A program made the position numbers and the translations under genes. The notes beneath the pieces are model-generated. The model did not search any database. It was not told the DNA's origin and saw only the letters and a list, made by a program, of their open reading frames with translations. Below, piece by piece: positions 10,130 to 21,336 of a DNA stretch of 64,000 nt; position 1 is the first letter of the stretch; every line of letters starts with the position of its first letter. This DNA is from Lycium barbarum (Eukaryota > Streptophyta > Magnoliopsida > Solanales > Solanaceae), in NCBI RefSeq assembly GCF_019175385.1, contig NC_083344.1, positions 20,778,380-20,842,379 on the forward strand, read 5' to 3'.

Positions 10130-11655
10130 TTAACCTGTGCGTATGGCTACCTTTCGTCCTAATTTCTGAATTCTTAATATGATCAGCAATATAAAGGCAA
10201 CGTAGGATAGGATAGAATCCGAATCAATTAACATACATATCATAGAAGGTGCCGAAAAAGTACCTGTGGCCGCGTCTGCGGAAGGCTCAGGGTCCTGTCG
10301 TCCTGTCAATGCATATAGGCGGTGCGGAGGACCAGCTGAACTAGGTGTCCTTCCTCTACCTCGGCCGCGGCCCGCTGGAGCTTGGGAAGTCTGTCCAAGA
10401 GGGCGTACGGTCGACGATGAACCAACCGCGGACCCAGCGGGCTGGGCTTGGTCTCCCTCATACCTCAGTGGGCAATCACGCATCAAATGGCCAACCCGCC
10501 CACAAGTATAACATGCACCTGTACCTGCGCGACACTCTCCAGAGTGTGGTCTACCACATCGCGCACACCGTGGCGGGGGTGGCATCAACCTGCTAGAATC
10601 AGCTCTATGCTGGGATCCTGACGCCTTAGTACCCTGATCTGGTCTCGAGTGAGTAAAACGGTCAAGCCCCCTATCCGCAAATCGAGGAGGTGCACTGGCC
10701 GTCGATTGGTCTGAATACCTAAATTGCTCCGGTGCCTTTCCCCCTCTATACTCGCTTCTAGCCCTGGAAAATCTGCCCCTTTTTCTGGAACCCCTATCTG
10801 GATACCGCTCCCCTCTCTGTGACTGGTAATGCTCTTCCAAATTTTGGGCGTGGGCCTGAATGCGGGTAATAGTCATCCCATCCTGGAGTGAAGCCGTCAG
10901 GCACTCCTTAACGAAATATGGCCCTAGCCCACTCACAAATTGGTGCACATGATCTCCCCTATCTGCTATCATGGCTGGGGCATACCTGGCTAGTGAGTTG
11001 AAACGAAGGTCGTACTCCCGAACACTCATATTTCCTTGTTTAAGGTTCAAGAACATCTCGGCTCGTGCTCGTCGAACCTCTGGCGGTAAGAAATGTCGCA
11101 GAAATGCCTCGGTAAACTCCTGCCAAACCGGGGGAGGTGCATTCGCTCCCCTCGAGGATATCCAACTACTATACCACAAAACTGCCACATCCCGCAGCCT
11201 GTATGAAGCCAACTCTACGGACTCCGTATCCGAAGCATGTATGATCCTTAGAGTCCTCAGCATCTCATCTATAAAACTCTGCGGGTCCTCCTCTGGTCTG
11301 GATCCATAAAACTTTGGAGGCTTCAGGGTGATAAAGTCGCGGGCCCTTGCACTTACCACCCTGTCTCCTAGGTCTACATCTTGCCGCTGAGCCTGTGCGG
11401 CAATTAACTGGGTCAGTAATTGAATGGCCTCGCCATCTGTTGACCCGGAGCTGCTGGCGGTGGAACTGGAGGTGCGGGGGCTGGAGCTGAAACTCTTTCC
11501 TGCTCTGCTGGTGCAGGGGGAGAAGGAAAGGTCTGAGGGGGAGCTTCATTATGAGATTCTCCTTCTTCTAGCTCCCGTTCAACTCTGCTGCCAGCCACCC
11601 TCTTGCCCTTCTGGGCCGTCGTAGCCTTCCTTTTCGGCGGCATTACTGAAACCAT
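10130..11655 (-). pseudogene. Element A Gag with CCHC zinc knuckle, fused to a protease stub
   Basis: The N-terminal frame starts at the Met near 11640 (MPPKRKATTAQKGKR, basic then proline-rich) and runs to 11413. The main frame (10130-11359, open upstream to about 11430) carries the retrotransposon-gag domain (LKPPKFYGSRPEEDPQSFID, then VWQEFTEAFLRHFLPPEVRR and FNSLARYAPAM). It then has a basic RG-rich linker and a CCHC knuckle, CYTCGRVGHLMRDC, at 10472-10513. Comparison with B (18130-19443) places a one-base deletion near 11437 that separates the two frames. The C-terminus reads MLIDSDSILSYV, the start of a protease, and then unrelated residues. Gag would package RNA; a functional parent without the frameshift is plausible. 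Confidence 0.85.
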
Positions 11656-11839
11656 AACACAGGATTAGGAAAGGAATGTGGAAACCTGGTAGCATAGCTC
11701 TATCGCACGATCTTGAGTACAAAGAAGGTCATATTTCCTAAATGCCCTGTAGCCTCCTATTTATAAGAGTGGCACGCAACACACCCATAAACAAGACTCT
11801 ACTGGAAACGGCTCGTACGCAAACTCCTAGGACCGAACT

Positions 11840-11851
11840 GCTCTGATACCA
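11840..11851 (-). promoter_or_regulatory. Primer-binding site of element A (initiator Met tRNA type)
   Basis: The minus strand reads TGGTATCAGAGC, complementary to the 3' end of plant initiator tRNA-Met, four bases after the 5' LTR end (11856). It is the same as in elements B and C. The stretch 11656-11839 is an untranslated leader without features. Confidence 0.85.
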
Positions 11852-11855
11852 CTTC

Positions 11856-12133
11856 TGTCACGACCCGTCTAGGGGCCGTGACGAGTACCCAATACTTGTA
11901 CCGAGCACCCCTTGTCTATCGTTTTACCTTTACCTCTTAGCAAGTCATGTAAACAGAGACATTTTTTTTTAACATTAACATTAGTCTATGTTCAGAATGA
12001 CGCCGCTAATGCTAATGTTAAAAAAAATGGCTTTGTTTACATGGCTTGCTAAGAGGTAAAGGTAAAACGATAGACAAGGGGTGCTCGGTACAAGTATCGG
12101 GTACTCGTCACGGCCCCTAGACGGGTCGTGACA
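11856..12133. repeat. Fold-back: 129-bp inverted duplication of the LTR terminus with 21-nt loop
   Basis: The left arm 11856-11984 starts TGTCACGACCCGTCTAGGGG. The right arm 12006-12133 ends CCCCTAGACGGGTCGTGACA. The arms are near-perfect reverse complements, with a 21-nt loop that is itself the inverse of 3' LTR bases about 6353-6374. The right arm stops exactly at the LTR terminal base and is then followed by internal LTR sequence (GAAGGTACGAATAG). Confidence 0.9.
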
Positions 12134-15037
12134 GAAGGTACGAATAGTGTACCGAGTATGTAAGGCATGAATAGTAGCATACAAAAAGTATAAAATGAAA
12201 ATAACGACATAAGTGAATAATAGCACATGTCCTGAGGTAGAAACATAACCTGTATATATATATACCCTTGGAAGAGTCTATGCGTAATTAGATTTCCTTT
12301 AAGAATCTTTCCTTGTTCATATACATATACATATAAAATAGGACATCTCATATTGCCGAGGCGTCGGCAGCCGATCCATTTAACCATAAATATACACATC
12401 CCGCGTCCGGGACGATATCATATCATGTAATGCCAACTGATCAGGTGGATATGCGTTCATAACGCTCTGCCCTTACCTCCATTTTCCCCGTATACACATG
12501 CATATATAATGTACATATATCAGCGTCTATAGCGCTCTAGCTCTTTTATCATATACATATACGTGTGTCGTGTAGGTACATCAGCGTCTATAGCGCTCTA
12601 GCTCTTTCGTCATGTGCATGTTTTAAAAATATATACACATATCTTACATACATTTACATGTCTTATATGCATTTACGTATCCTATATACATATGTCTCAT
12701 AGGCACGCAGGAAAGCCCAAAGAAGAATCATGTAGTCATCGGAGTGACGTAAGGTCGGTGACCTCCAATTATATTATAGAATACTCGTGATCGCTTTGTC
12801 TCACCTTGAAGGAACGAGTATTTTAAGGTGAGACTACCAACGGGGAATAATATTAAAGTAAAGGTAGAATGAAATCGGGGCATCATAGATGACAATTCAT
12901 AGACTTTGAAATCTTTTAGAAAATAAAGTCATAGCTAGGAAATATAAATAAGATTCAAAAATTAGTTTATCATTTTCATGTTTACATAAGATACTTAGCT
13001 TAGTCATCTTAGTCATAGAGTCGTTCCGGTAGTACGTATCATAGTCATATTCTCTTATCTAACATCATTGTTATCATTATCGTCATGGAAGTGCCCTCGT
13101 TAGAGGAGTCATAGTATTTATCATTTGGTAACGAAATCGGGATCAAAGGTTCCATTTGGATTCACTTCAAGTAAGTCAAGCAAGACTGTAAGGAAATATT
13201 CGAGAGTAGCGGGCCCACCTCGGGTCGGATGGGGTGACGTATATGATTTACATATATTACGTGTCATGTCATTACTTGTGAGGGTCCTAGGGTAATCGGG
13301 TCCCACTTATGCAAGTTCTAGGGGTTTAAGAGGTCTTTCCATCATTTGCATGCTTTCTAGTTCAATTCTATTGAACAAAAAGTGGAAAACTTTGGATGCG
13401 GATTCCGGGGAAGAAAGTTGTCCCCGAGGCGCGTACCCAACTTATTCCGTCTAAGACATGCCATAGAAAGAAGGGTGAAACCTTACATACCTCTTTCCGC
13501 TTCTTTTGCTATTCCGAATTCACGTTGCAATCTCGTCAAAATCTGCAAATTGGTCATGTTTACCAAAACTCTTATTAGGATACTTAGAGTTGAATTCTTA
13601 AGGCAACATTTGGCTACCGAAATTTCGGCAGCACTTCCCCTATAAATACTCCATCCCACACAGTTCAACTTGGCTAATTTCAATCAACAACAATCCCGGG
13701 AATTCAAACCCGGCCAAAATATCAACCACAATTCCAACAACAACAATACTAACAACTTCCATATTCAATCAACTTACTACTTCTTCAAAAAACTTTCTAA
13801 CTTTAATGAAAACAATCACAACCTCATGATCTATATTCCAACAACATCATACTAACCACATTACCTTCCATGCATGCAACAACATTACATTCAATTCACA
13901 TAACTTCTAATACAAACCTCCACCTACTTCAACTTCACAAGATTATTATGCATTCATTAGCAATCTAGCATCCACAATTCAACTACAACCAAAACATTAA
14001 ATAGAATTGACTCATTTTCTTCCATATTACTCTACAACTACACGGCCAACATCAAGCATACACACTACAACCTCTCCAAATTTATTCAACTTCCATTTTC
14101 CACATATCATTCACAACAATAACAACCAAACACTAGATAAATTAATTAAAACAGAATTTCTACACACATATACATGTTCCATACCTCAAGGCCACACCCC
14201 TATTTTTATCTCTTTCATGAATTTCATCCATTTTAACATACTACAACACATATAAACCATTCATTACACATAAAGAAAGATCAAAACTCACCTTTCTTCT
14301 TCAACTTCTCACTTGACTACAACTTGGCAACTTGTATGATTTTGAATCTTTCTTGCTCCAACAACAACTCCACCTTGTTAAGCACCCTTTACTTGGTAGG
14401 GATTGATTTTTGAAGAACTTTTATCAATTTTTCTCATGGACTTTCTCTATGGCCGAAATGGCCTTAAGCTTTTCTCTCTTCTTTCTCTTGTTCTTCTTTT
14501 CTTGAAACCTCTAGAACTTATTGTGATAAGGATGACTTAGTCATCCTTTTATTGACCAAATTTTATTTAATATTGGCTTGGGCCATAACCATGGCCGGTT
14601 GGGCCTCACAAATTTGGGCCTTATTATTTTTTTTGATTTTTTTGGGCCAACTCGGTTTGGTCCCGAGTTGGGCCTAGCCCACTGACCTTTCGACCTTCAA
14701 ACTTTCATGTCTCCTTGTACCGACGTCACCTGGGGACCCACGACCTATGGTTGGAAAGCTAATGCAATTATCTACAACTTCTATTTCTTGGTACTTTTCC
14801 AAATTCCAAACTTATAATACCGTTTTTGCCCTTTGAAGTCAGATCACCCGAAAACGTTTTCTTAAAAATATTCGTTTGGAGGACTTCCACTTTGATTTGG
14901 CCCAAGGGTCCTTCTTGAGTCGTGTTTAATTTCTCATATGTGATTCATATGAATTTTTAGATGTCCCAAAAAAAAATCTCGATGTGTGGGTCCCACCTCA
15001 GCAAATAATCTGACATTCAAAAATACGGGATATAACA
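11856..15037 (-). repeat. Element A 5' LTR (3.18 kb) with rearranged 3' end
   Basis: It aligns with the 3' LTR from 15037 down to about 12134. Beyond that, the terminal ~150 bases are present twice, head to head (11856-11984 and 12006-12133), in place of about 290 bp seen in the 3' LTR. The start, TGTTATATCCCG, abuts the TSD GAAAT at 15038-15042. No coding content; the region 13670-14300 is G-poor on the plus strand, as in the other LTR. Confidence 0.9.
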
Positions 15038-15042
15038 GAAAT

Positions 15043-15379
15043 GACTCGAGTATCAATGGCTAAGGACCAATCCTTGGGACAAACCATGGTTCCCAGAAAG
15101 CAAATAGCGAAAGCAAAAGGTTTGGTGGCCGTCCATTCGGCATAAGTCTTGAATTCCCCGCGATGCTCCACAAATCCACCTGGGCTTCTAAACCTTCTGC
15201 ATTCTCTAAAGGGTATGGTGGGGGCCCTGGGCCCAATTGGCATAGTTTAAAGAAAGCATTCTACAAATTTGGGAGTAGGTGAGTTTTTTCGGGAATAAAG
15301 CATTTTGGTCGGGTTTCTTTCTTCTTTTCAACCCCGAGCCTACGCTAGTCAATATATCCCTAAACTCCTTCAGAGTTGG
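15043..15379 (-). pseudogene. Element O ORF1 fragment between insertions A and B
   Basis: The minus frame 14998-15243 crosses the junction with element A; the part that belongs to ORF1 reads MPIGPRAPTIPFRECRRF, then FVEHRGEFKTYAEWTATKPF, then CPKDWSLAIDTRVISV. It links the N-terminal piece at 25716-25859 with the rest at 5216-6217. Residues 15244-15379 (minus) continue upstream with a frame break. This is the DUF7745-like ORF1 of the Ogre-type host element. Confidence 0.6.
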
Positions 15380-17935
15380 TGTTACACCTTGGAAAATTCC
15401 CCGTTATTGTACAGTGAATAGGCTAGCGAGGAACACAAGGTATACGATGATTCGGGTAAGTAATAAATAGCATTTGATGGTCCTAATCGAGATTCAAAGA
15501 CATGTGACAAAAAAGAAGAAGTTTGGCAAAGGAAATAAAGGATATGTTATGTGTCAGGTAGGAATTATGAATGACGAGTTAATGATGGCATAATGATGTC
15601 TTAGAGAAGGGTGATAACGTCCATTAGATTGGTATTGAGGTGTTAAACAAGTGTCAAGAAGGTTCCATAAGGATCGGAGATCAAACGAGTTGACGACAAC
15701 GAAAACGGAACAACTGGCACTATACGGCCTAACATACAGACCGTATAAATTATACTGGCCGTATGTGAGGCCGTATAATTATCCAAGAGGGACAACACTC
15801 TCTAGACCAAACATACGGACACAAATACGGTCCATATAAAATGTACGGACCGTATGTTGGTCCGTATAAGTTGGTCGGGACAGCTTTCAATTTAATATAA
15901 AGGACCCTTTCTCATTTCATCTCCACTCTCTACACTTCAAGAAACTCTAGAATATTCTCCATCATTCATCCATAAGAATTCAAGGGAAAACCAAGATTTA
16001 CAACACCAAATCCATGAAAACAAGTGTATGAAACCTAGTCAAAGTTCATCTACACCAAGAAAACTCAAGGTGAGAGAAATAAGGTTTTGGTGCTAAAAGA
16101 GTATTTCCATTCAAGGCTTGTTCATCCATCATGTAAGGTATGTTTCATGACCATACCATGTTGTTTAATGTATTCGAAGGCTAAGACACTTGAATTGTAG
16201 AAAGACATAGAAAATGGGTCATAAATGAGTGAATAGTGTCATTGTTGAATAGTGGTTGGGATGAATGATGAATGTTGGTATGTTGTGATCATGAATACGT
16301 TATAAATGAAATTTAGACCATGGAATAGGTATTATATGTGAGAAAACGCGATAGGTAGTCATAACAATAATTGTGGAGAAATTGAAGGGAAATGGTGAAT
16401 TCTGGTAAATGTAGATAAATGATGATTGTCGTGTGCGATATTGTGAATGTTGATATGAATGTTTGGGAGTTGATATAGAACATGAGAAAATTAGTATAAA
16501 CAAAGGAAGTGCTGCCCAATTTTCTCTAGCGTTAGTAAGTCCGTTCTTATAATTGTTAGCTAATGTCGATACGAATTCTCTTGATGGTATAACGTGTGCA
16601 TTAAAGGAGAACAAGCAAGCGATAGGTTAGCTAAACGACAAAGGTATGTAAGGATAATACCTTGCTTCAAAGGCATGAATCTTCCAAGTTTTTCCATGAT
16701 CCTCCTATATGATGGAGCTTATGAGTCCGTAAATATATCAAACTACATACGAGCATGATAATGATGATGATGAGTTAAAGTATAGAGATTCTAGAGTTCA
16801 TGATGCGATGCTTCTAAAATGTTAATGATGTCATTATTGTTAACACTCACCTTATATACTATTTCCTTCAAGGTGAGGCAGAATACTTATAAATGTTCAT
16901 AATATAATTAGGGGTTCACGACCATACGTCATCCCGACATAGCCATAGTTGCCTTAAAAGTCTAATGTATGCTCTTAATGATAAATGTGAAATGACGCTA
17001 AGTCATGGTATGTCTATAAGATGATCAATAATGCTAGCTTATAACAAGATTATGATATGTTCATGAGATGTTTAAAAATGATGAATTCCTGAATGATTAT
17101 ATGATGATACGATTCCACCACACCAATATGGCCGGGTATGTCACCGCTACGGTTGGCTGCATATGATTCCACCGTGCCTAAATGGTCGGGCATGTCACTG
17201 CTAAGGCGGGATGCTATGTTTACACTGAGCCTAGAGGGCCGGGCATGGTCAACACTAGTGGGCGGCATATGATGGTTACCCGGATGCGGGTTAATGATGA
17301 GGATTATGATGTGATGATATATGTGATGGGATGATATATGTACCATGATTATATAAATATACGATATGTGTACGAAATGTATTTGCCTATGAAACTCATG
17401 CAGGTTATATCTTTCTCTTATAGCTCATGATCCTTCTAATATATTTATTTCATTACTGTCTTACATACTCAGTACAATGTTCGTACTGACGTTCATTTTC
17501 TTTGGATGCTATGTTCATGCCCATAGGTAGATAGGGAGGCGAGCTTGATCCAGACTCGTAGGAGCTGATAGCTGATTGAAAGCACTCCTTTGTTCCGGAG
17601 GTGCTTGATTATTCTTTTGTGTGCATTTGTATATGTTGGGCACGACGGGGTCCTGTCCCGTCTTTATGTCTAGTACTCCAGTAGAGGCTCGTAGATACGC
17701 AGTGTGGGTTATATGGTCTCACGATATTGCTACTATGCATATATGTTATTTTGATGGCCGAAAGGCTTATGTATATATATAAAAAATTTATGTTTTCAAA
17801 ATGAAAGATGATTTTCTTATAATTTGGGTATGAAATTGACAAGGGAACGTTGAATAAGTATAATGAGTAATAGAATGAGCGGTGCTCGGTGGTTAGCCCC
17901 GGGTACCCGTCGCGGCCCCTAGCTGGGTCGTGACA
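15380..17935 (+). repeat. Element B 5' LTR
   Basis: 2556 bp, from TGTTACACCTTGG to GGGTCGTGACA. It contains a dense cluster of ATACGG/CCGTAT palindromic words (about 15715-15880) just before a TATA box at 15896-15901. There is no coding content; the AT-rich body 15900-17900 holds no other signal that I can name. Confidence 0.92.
15715..15901 (+). promoter_or_regulatory. Candidate LTR promoter: CCGTAT/ATACGG array plus TATA box
   Basis: About nine CCGTAT, GCCGTAT or ATACGG words occur in 165 bp, several as palindromes such as TACGGACCGTA. They end close to ATATAAAGGACCC (TATAAA at 15896-15901). The same array and TATA box recur in the 3' LTR (about 23483-23665). Position and symmetry suggest transcription-factor sites; this is inference. 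Confidence 0.55.
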
Positions 17936-17939
17936 AAAG

Positions 17940-17951
17940 TGGTATCAGAGC
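17940..17951 (+). promoter_or_regulatory. Primer-binding site of element B (initiator Met tRNA type)
   Basis: TGGTATCAGAGC lies four bases after the 5' LTR end at 17935. The following leader to 18129 has no feature. Confidence 0.9.
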
Positions 17952-18129
17952 AGTTCAGTCCTAGGGAGTGTCTACGAGCCGTGTCTAGTAGAGTCTTGTT
18001 TATGGTGTGTTACGCGCCACATCAATAAACAGAAGGCTACAGGGTATTTAGGAAAAACGACCATCTTTCTTCTTAAGAGATCATGCGATAGAGTTGTCTT
18101 ATAAGATTTTCCCCTCGTAATAATGTGTT

Positions 18130-19500
18130 ATGATTTCAGAAATGCCACCAAAGGGAAAAGCTACAGCCGCCCAGAAGGGCAAGACTACGACAAAAAAGCC
18201 GGTAGAAAGAGAGCCGCCCATGAATGTAGAAGAGTGCGAGTCACATAATGAGGCCCTATCTAATACTTCCTCCACCCCGCCTAATGTGGAAGAACAAGGA
18301 GGAGCTCCAGCTCCAGTTCCTCCACCGGTTGCTACGGGTCAACAAGTGACCGAGGCCATTCACTTATTGACACAGATGGTTGCCGCTCAGGCACAGCGGC
18401 AGAATGCGAGCCCAAGTGATCGGTCAACTAGTACCTGAGCCCGGGACTTTATGAGTTTAAATCCTCCGAATTTTTTCGGGTCGAAGCCGGATGAAGAACC
18501 GCAAGGTTACATAGATGAGATGTTGAGAACATTGAAAATTATTCATGCCTCCGAGACTGAATCTGTGGAGTTGGCATCGTATAGACTCCGAGATGTGGCG
18601 ATATTATGGTATAATAATTGGATAGCATCGAGACAAGAGAATGCGCCTCCACCCGTATGGCAAGAATTTGTAGATGCTTTTATCCATCACTATTTGCCAC
18701 CAGAGGTCTGTCGAGCTAGAGCGGATAGATTTCTAAATTTGAAGCAAGGAAATATGAGTGCCTGGGAGTATAGCATGCAATTTAATTATTTGGCTACATA
18801 TGCCCCGATTATGGTGGCCGACATGGGTGATCGGGTACATAGATTTGTGAGTAGGCTGGGGCCACATTTGTTCAAGGATTGTTTGACGGCTTCGTTGCAA
18901 GAAGGGATGGATATTTCCCGAATACAAGCCCATGCCCAGAACTTAGAGGGACGACAACAACCACAAAGGAGTGATCGTTATATTGATAGAAGGCAAAGCA
19001 AGCGGGCCAGATCTATGGGGACAGGTAGCGACTATAGAGGGGGATCGAGGCAGACTTATTCCCGACATTCAGGCCAGTTGGTGACTAGTGCGCCTCCACA
19101 ATTTGCAGATAGGAGATTTGATCACTCTTTTCCTTCAGGACCGGGTCAGAGTTCGAGAGCTTCGGGTTCTCAGTTTGGGGGTGATTATAGTCAGAGGAGA
19201 TCACCAGTTCCACGATGTAGTCGGTGCTGTAAATTGCACACAGGGCCATGTCGCCAGGACACAAATGCTTGTTATGTTTATGGACAGACTGGGCATTTGA
19301 TGCGAGATTGTCCCTCGCGGTATAGTAGAGGTGGGGTTCAGCCCACAGGTTCAGCAGCTGGTTCTTCCTCAGTACGTCCGGTAGGGAAAACTCCCCAGAT
19401 GTCAGCAGGTCGAGGTAGCGGCAGAGGGGTAGCATCTACTTAAGGTGCCACTCAGCCCTGTGTATATGCTTTAGCGGGATGACAGGATCTTGAGTCCTCC
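18130..19500 (+). pseudogene. Element B Gag with damaged CCHC knuckle
   Basis: The reading starts near 18142 (MPPKGKATAAQKGK, basic), then a proline-rich linker, then the retrotransposon-gag domain (SLNPPNFFGSKPDEEPQGYID, then VWQEFVDAFIHHYLPPEV and LKQGNMSAWEY). The nucleocapsid knuckle at 19270-19311 reads CYVYGQTGHLMRDC, so the second zinc Cys is Tyr, consistent with TGT to TAT. Premature stops fall at 18436-18438 (TGA), 19441-19443 (TAA) and about 19482 (TGA), all in the same frame. Gag would form the virus-like particle. Homologous to the gag of element A. Confidence 0.88.
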
Positions 19501-19506
19501 CCGGAT

Positions 19507-19848
19507 GTGGTTACAGGTACATTATCTGTATTTTCCCATGATGTATATGCATTGATAGATCCGGGCTCTACTTTCTCTTATATTACTCCATATGTTGCTG
19601 GTCGTATTAGGGTGAAACCCGAGCCAATCAAACCTTTTGAGGTATCCTCTCCGGTTGGTGATCCCGTGATAGCGAGACAAGTATATAAAAATTGTGTACT
19701 TGTGATATGTGATCGCCAGACCAAAGCCGATTTAATTGAGCTAGAAATGTTAGATTTCGATGTAGTTATAGGTATGGATTGGTTGGCCTCGTGCTATGAT
19801 AATGTTGATTGCCGATTGAAAGTAGTTCGATTCCAATTTCTGGGATAG
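19507..19848 (+). pseudogene. Element B aspartic protease domain
   Basis: Same frame as gag. ALIDPGSTFSYI marks the active-site loop (D-P-G-S-T replaces the textbook D-T/S-G, as is common in plant chromoviruses). LDFDVVIGMDWLASC is the conserved flap-side block seen at the protease C-terminus. A TAG at 19846-19848 closes the open stretch just before the RT region. It would process the Gag-Pol precursor; it is not translatable from this copy. Confidence 0.85.
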
Positions 19849-19851
19849 CCC

Positions 19852-21336
19852 GTGCTTAAATGGAAGGGTAATGCAGCATCTCCGAAAGGTAGGTTTATTT
19901 CCTACCTTAAGGCAAGAAAGATGATAGCTAGGGGCTATATTTATCATTTAGTCCGAGTTCATGACACTGAGGCAAAGTCGCCAACTTTCCAATCTGTTCC
20001 GGTAGTGAATGAATTTCTAGATGTATTCCCAGATGAACTTTCAGGTCTTCCTCCAGAAAGAGAGATTGACTTCATCATTGATGTATTGCTGGACACCAAG
20101 CCTATTTCTATTCCTCCGTATCGAATGGCTCCGACAGAATTGAAAGAGCTAAAAGCGCAGTTGAAAGATTTACTTGAGAAGGGGTTTATTAGACCCAGTT
20201 CATCGCCGTGGGGAGCACCAGTCTTGTTCGTAAGAAAAAAAAACGGTTCTCTACGAATGTGCATCGATTACAGGCAGTTGAACAAAGTGACGATAAAGAA
20301 CAAATATCCTCTCCCGAGGATTGATGACTTATTCGATCAACAACAGGGTGCCAAGTGGTTTTCCAAAATAGACTTGAGGTCGGGTTATCATCAAGTGAGA
20401 GTTAGAGAAGGAGATATTCCCAAAACAGCTTTCAGAACAAGATATGGCCACTATGAGTTCCGAGTAATGTCGTTTGGGTTGACTAATGCTCCGACAGTGT
20501 TCATGAATTTAATAAATAATGTATTCAGGCCTCTCTTGGATCTATTTGTGATAGTATTTATTGATGATATTCTGGTGTATTCTCGCACAGAATCAGAGTA
20601 TGCAGATCATTTACGTATCGTTCTTGGAATTCTTCGAGCCCGAGAATTATATGTGAAATTTTCAAAGTACGAGTTTTGGTTGAATTCTGTAACATTTCTG
20701 GGCCATGTTATTTTGGATGATGGCATTCGAGTCGACACTCCGAAAATTGAAGCTGTGAAGACTTGGCCAAGGCCTACGACGCCTACAGAAGTCCGTAGTT
20801 TCCTTGGATTGGCAGGTTATTATAGAAGATTCGTAGAGGGCTTCTCATCTATTTCAGCCCCATTGACGAAGCTAACCCAGAAGTCAGCTAAATTTCAGTG
20901 GAATGATACTTGTGAGCGCAGCTTGCAAGAATTGAAAGACAAATTGACCTCAACTCCGGTCTTAACACTTCCAAAAGGGCCAGATGGTTATGTAATATAC
21001 TGTGATGCTTCCGGCATTGGGTTAGGGTGCGTGTTAATGTAGCACGGTAGAGTTATTGCTTATGCTTCGAGACAGCTGCGAAAACATGAAAAGAACTATC
21101 CAACTCATGATCTCGAATTGGCTGCGGTTATTCATGCACTAAAGATGTGGAGACATTACTTATATGGTGTGCATGTCTATATCTGTACAGATCGCAAGAG
21201 TCTTCAGTATATTTTGAAGCAGAATGAGTTAAATCTACGGCAGATGCGGTGGTTAGAATTGTTAAAAGATTATGATGTGAACATTTTGTACCATCCCGGA
21301 AAGGCAAATGTGGTAGCCAATGCGCTTAGCCGCTGA
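19852..21336 (+). pseudogene. Element B reverse transcriptase and RNase H
   Basis: RT motifs in order: [78 protein letters not shown] and the catalytic FIDDILVYS (about 20560). RNase H follows ([16 protein letters not shown], then [20 protein letters not shown] and TDRKSLQYI). Stops are a TAG at 21040-21042 inside RNase H and a TGA at 21334-21336. RT copies the RNA genome and RNase H removes it. All catalytic Asp residues of RT that I can locate are intact; only nonsense changes block the frame. Confidence 0.93.

Larger units (their letters stand above)
6223..15037 (-). mobile_element. Element A: gag-only (non-autonomous) LTR retrotransposon, TSD GAAAT
   Basis: It is bounded by direct GAAAT copies at 6218-6222 and 15038-15042. 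The 3' LTR (6223-9571) and 5' LTR (11856-15037) are near-identical over most of their length, and each runs from TGTTATATCCCG to GGGTCGTGACA on the minus strand. The internal part is only about 2.3 kb: PBS, gag and PPT. Protease is cut just after its active-site region, and RT, RNase H and integrase are absent. The closest relative in the window is element B, with the same PBS, homologous Gag and a nearly identical last 35 bases of the LTR. It is a TR-GAG-like derivative that would need enzymes in trans. Confidence 0.9.

Noticed and set aside
10266..11309. Plus-strand open frames opposite element A gag
   Set aside because: They are antisense shadows of a conserved gag; no recognisable protein.
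17940..17951. tRNA gene suggested by TGGTATCAGAGC here and at 11840 and 55377
   Set aside because: Only the 12-base primer-binding match is present, with no cloverleaf; these are PBSs.
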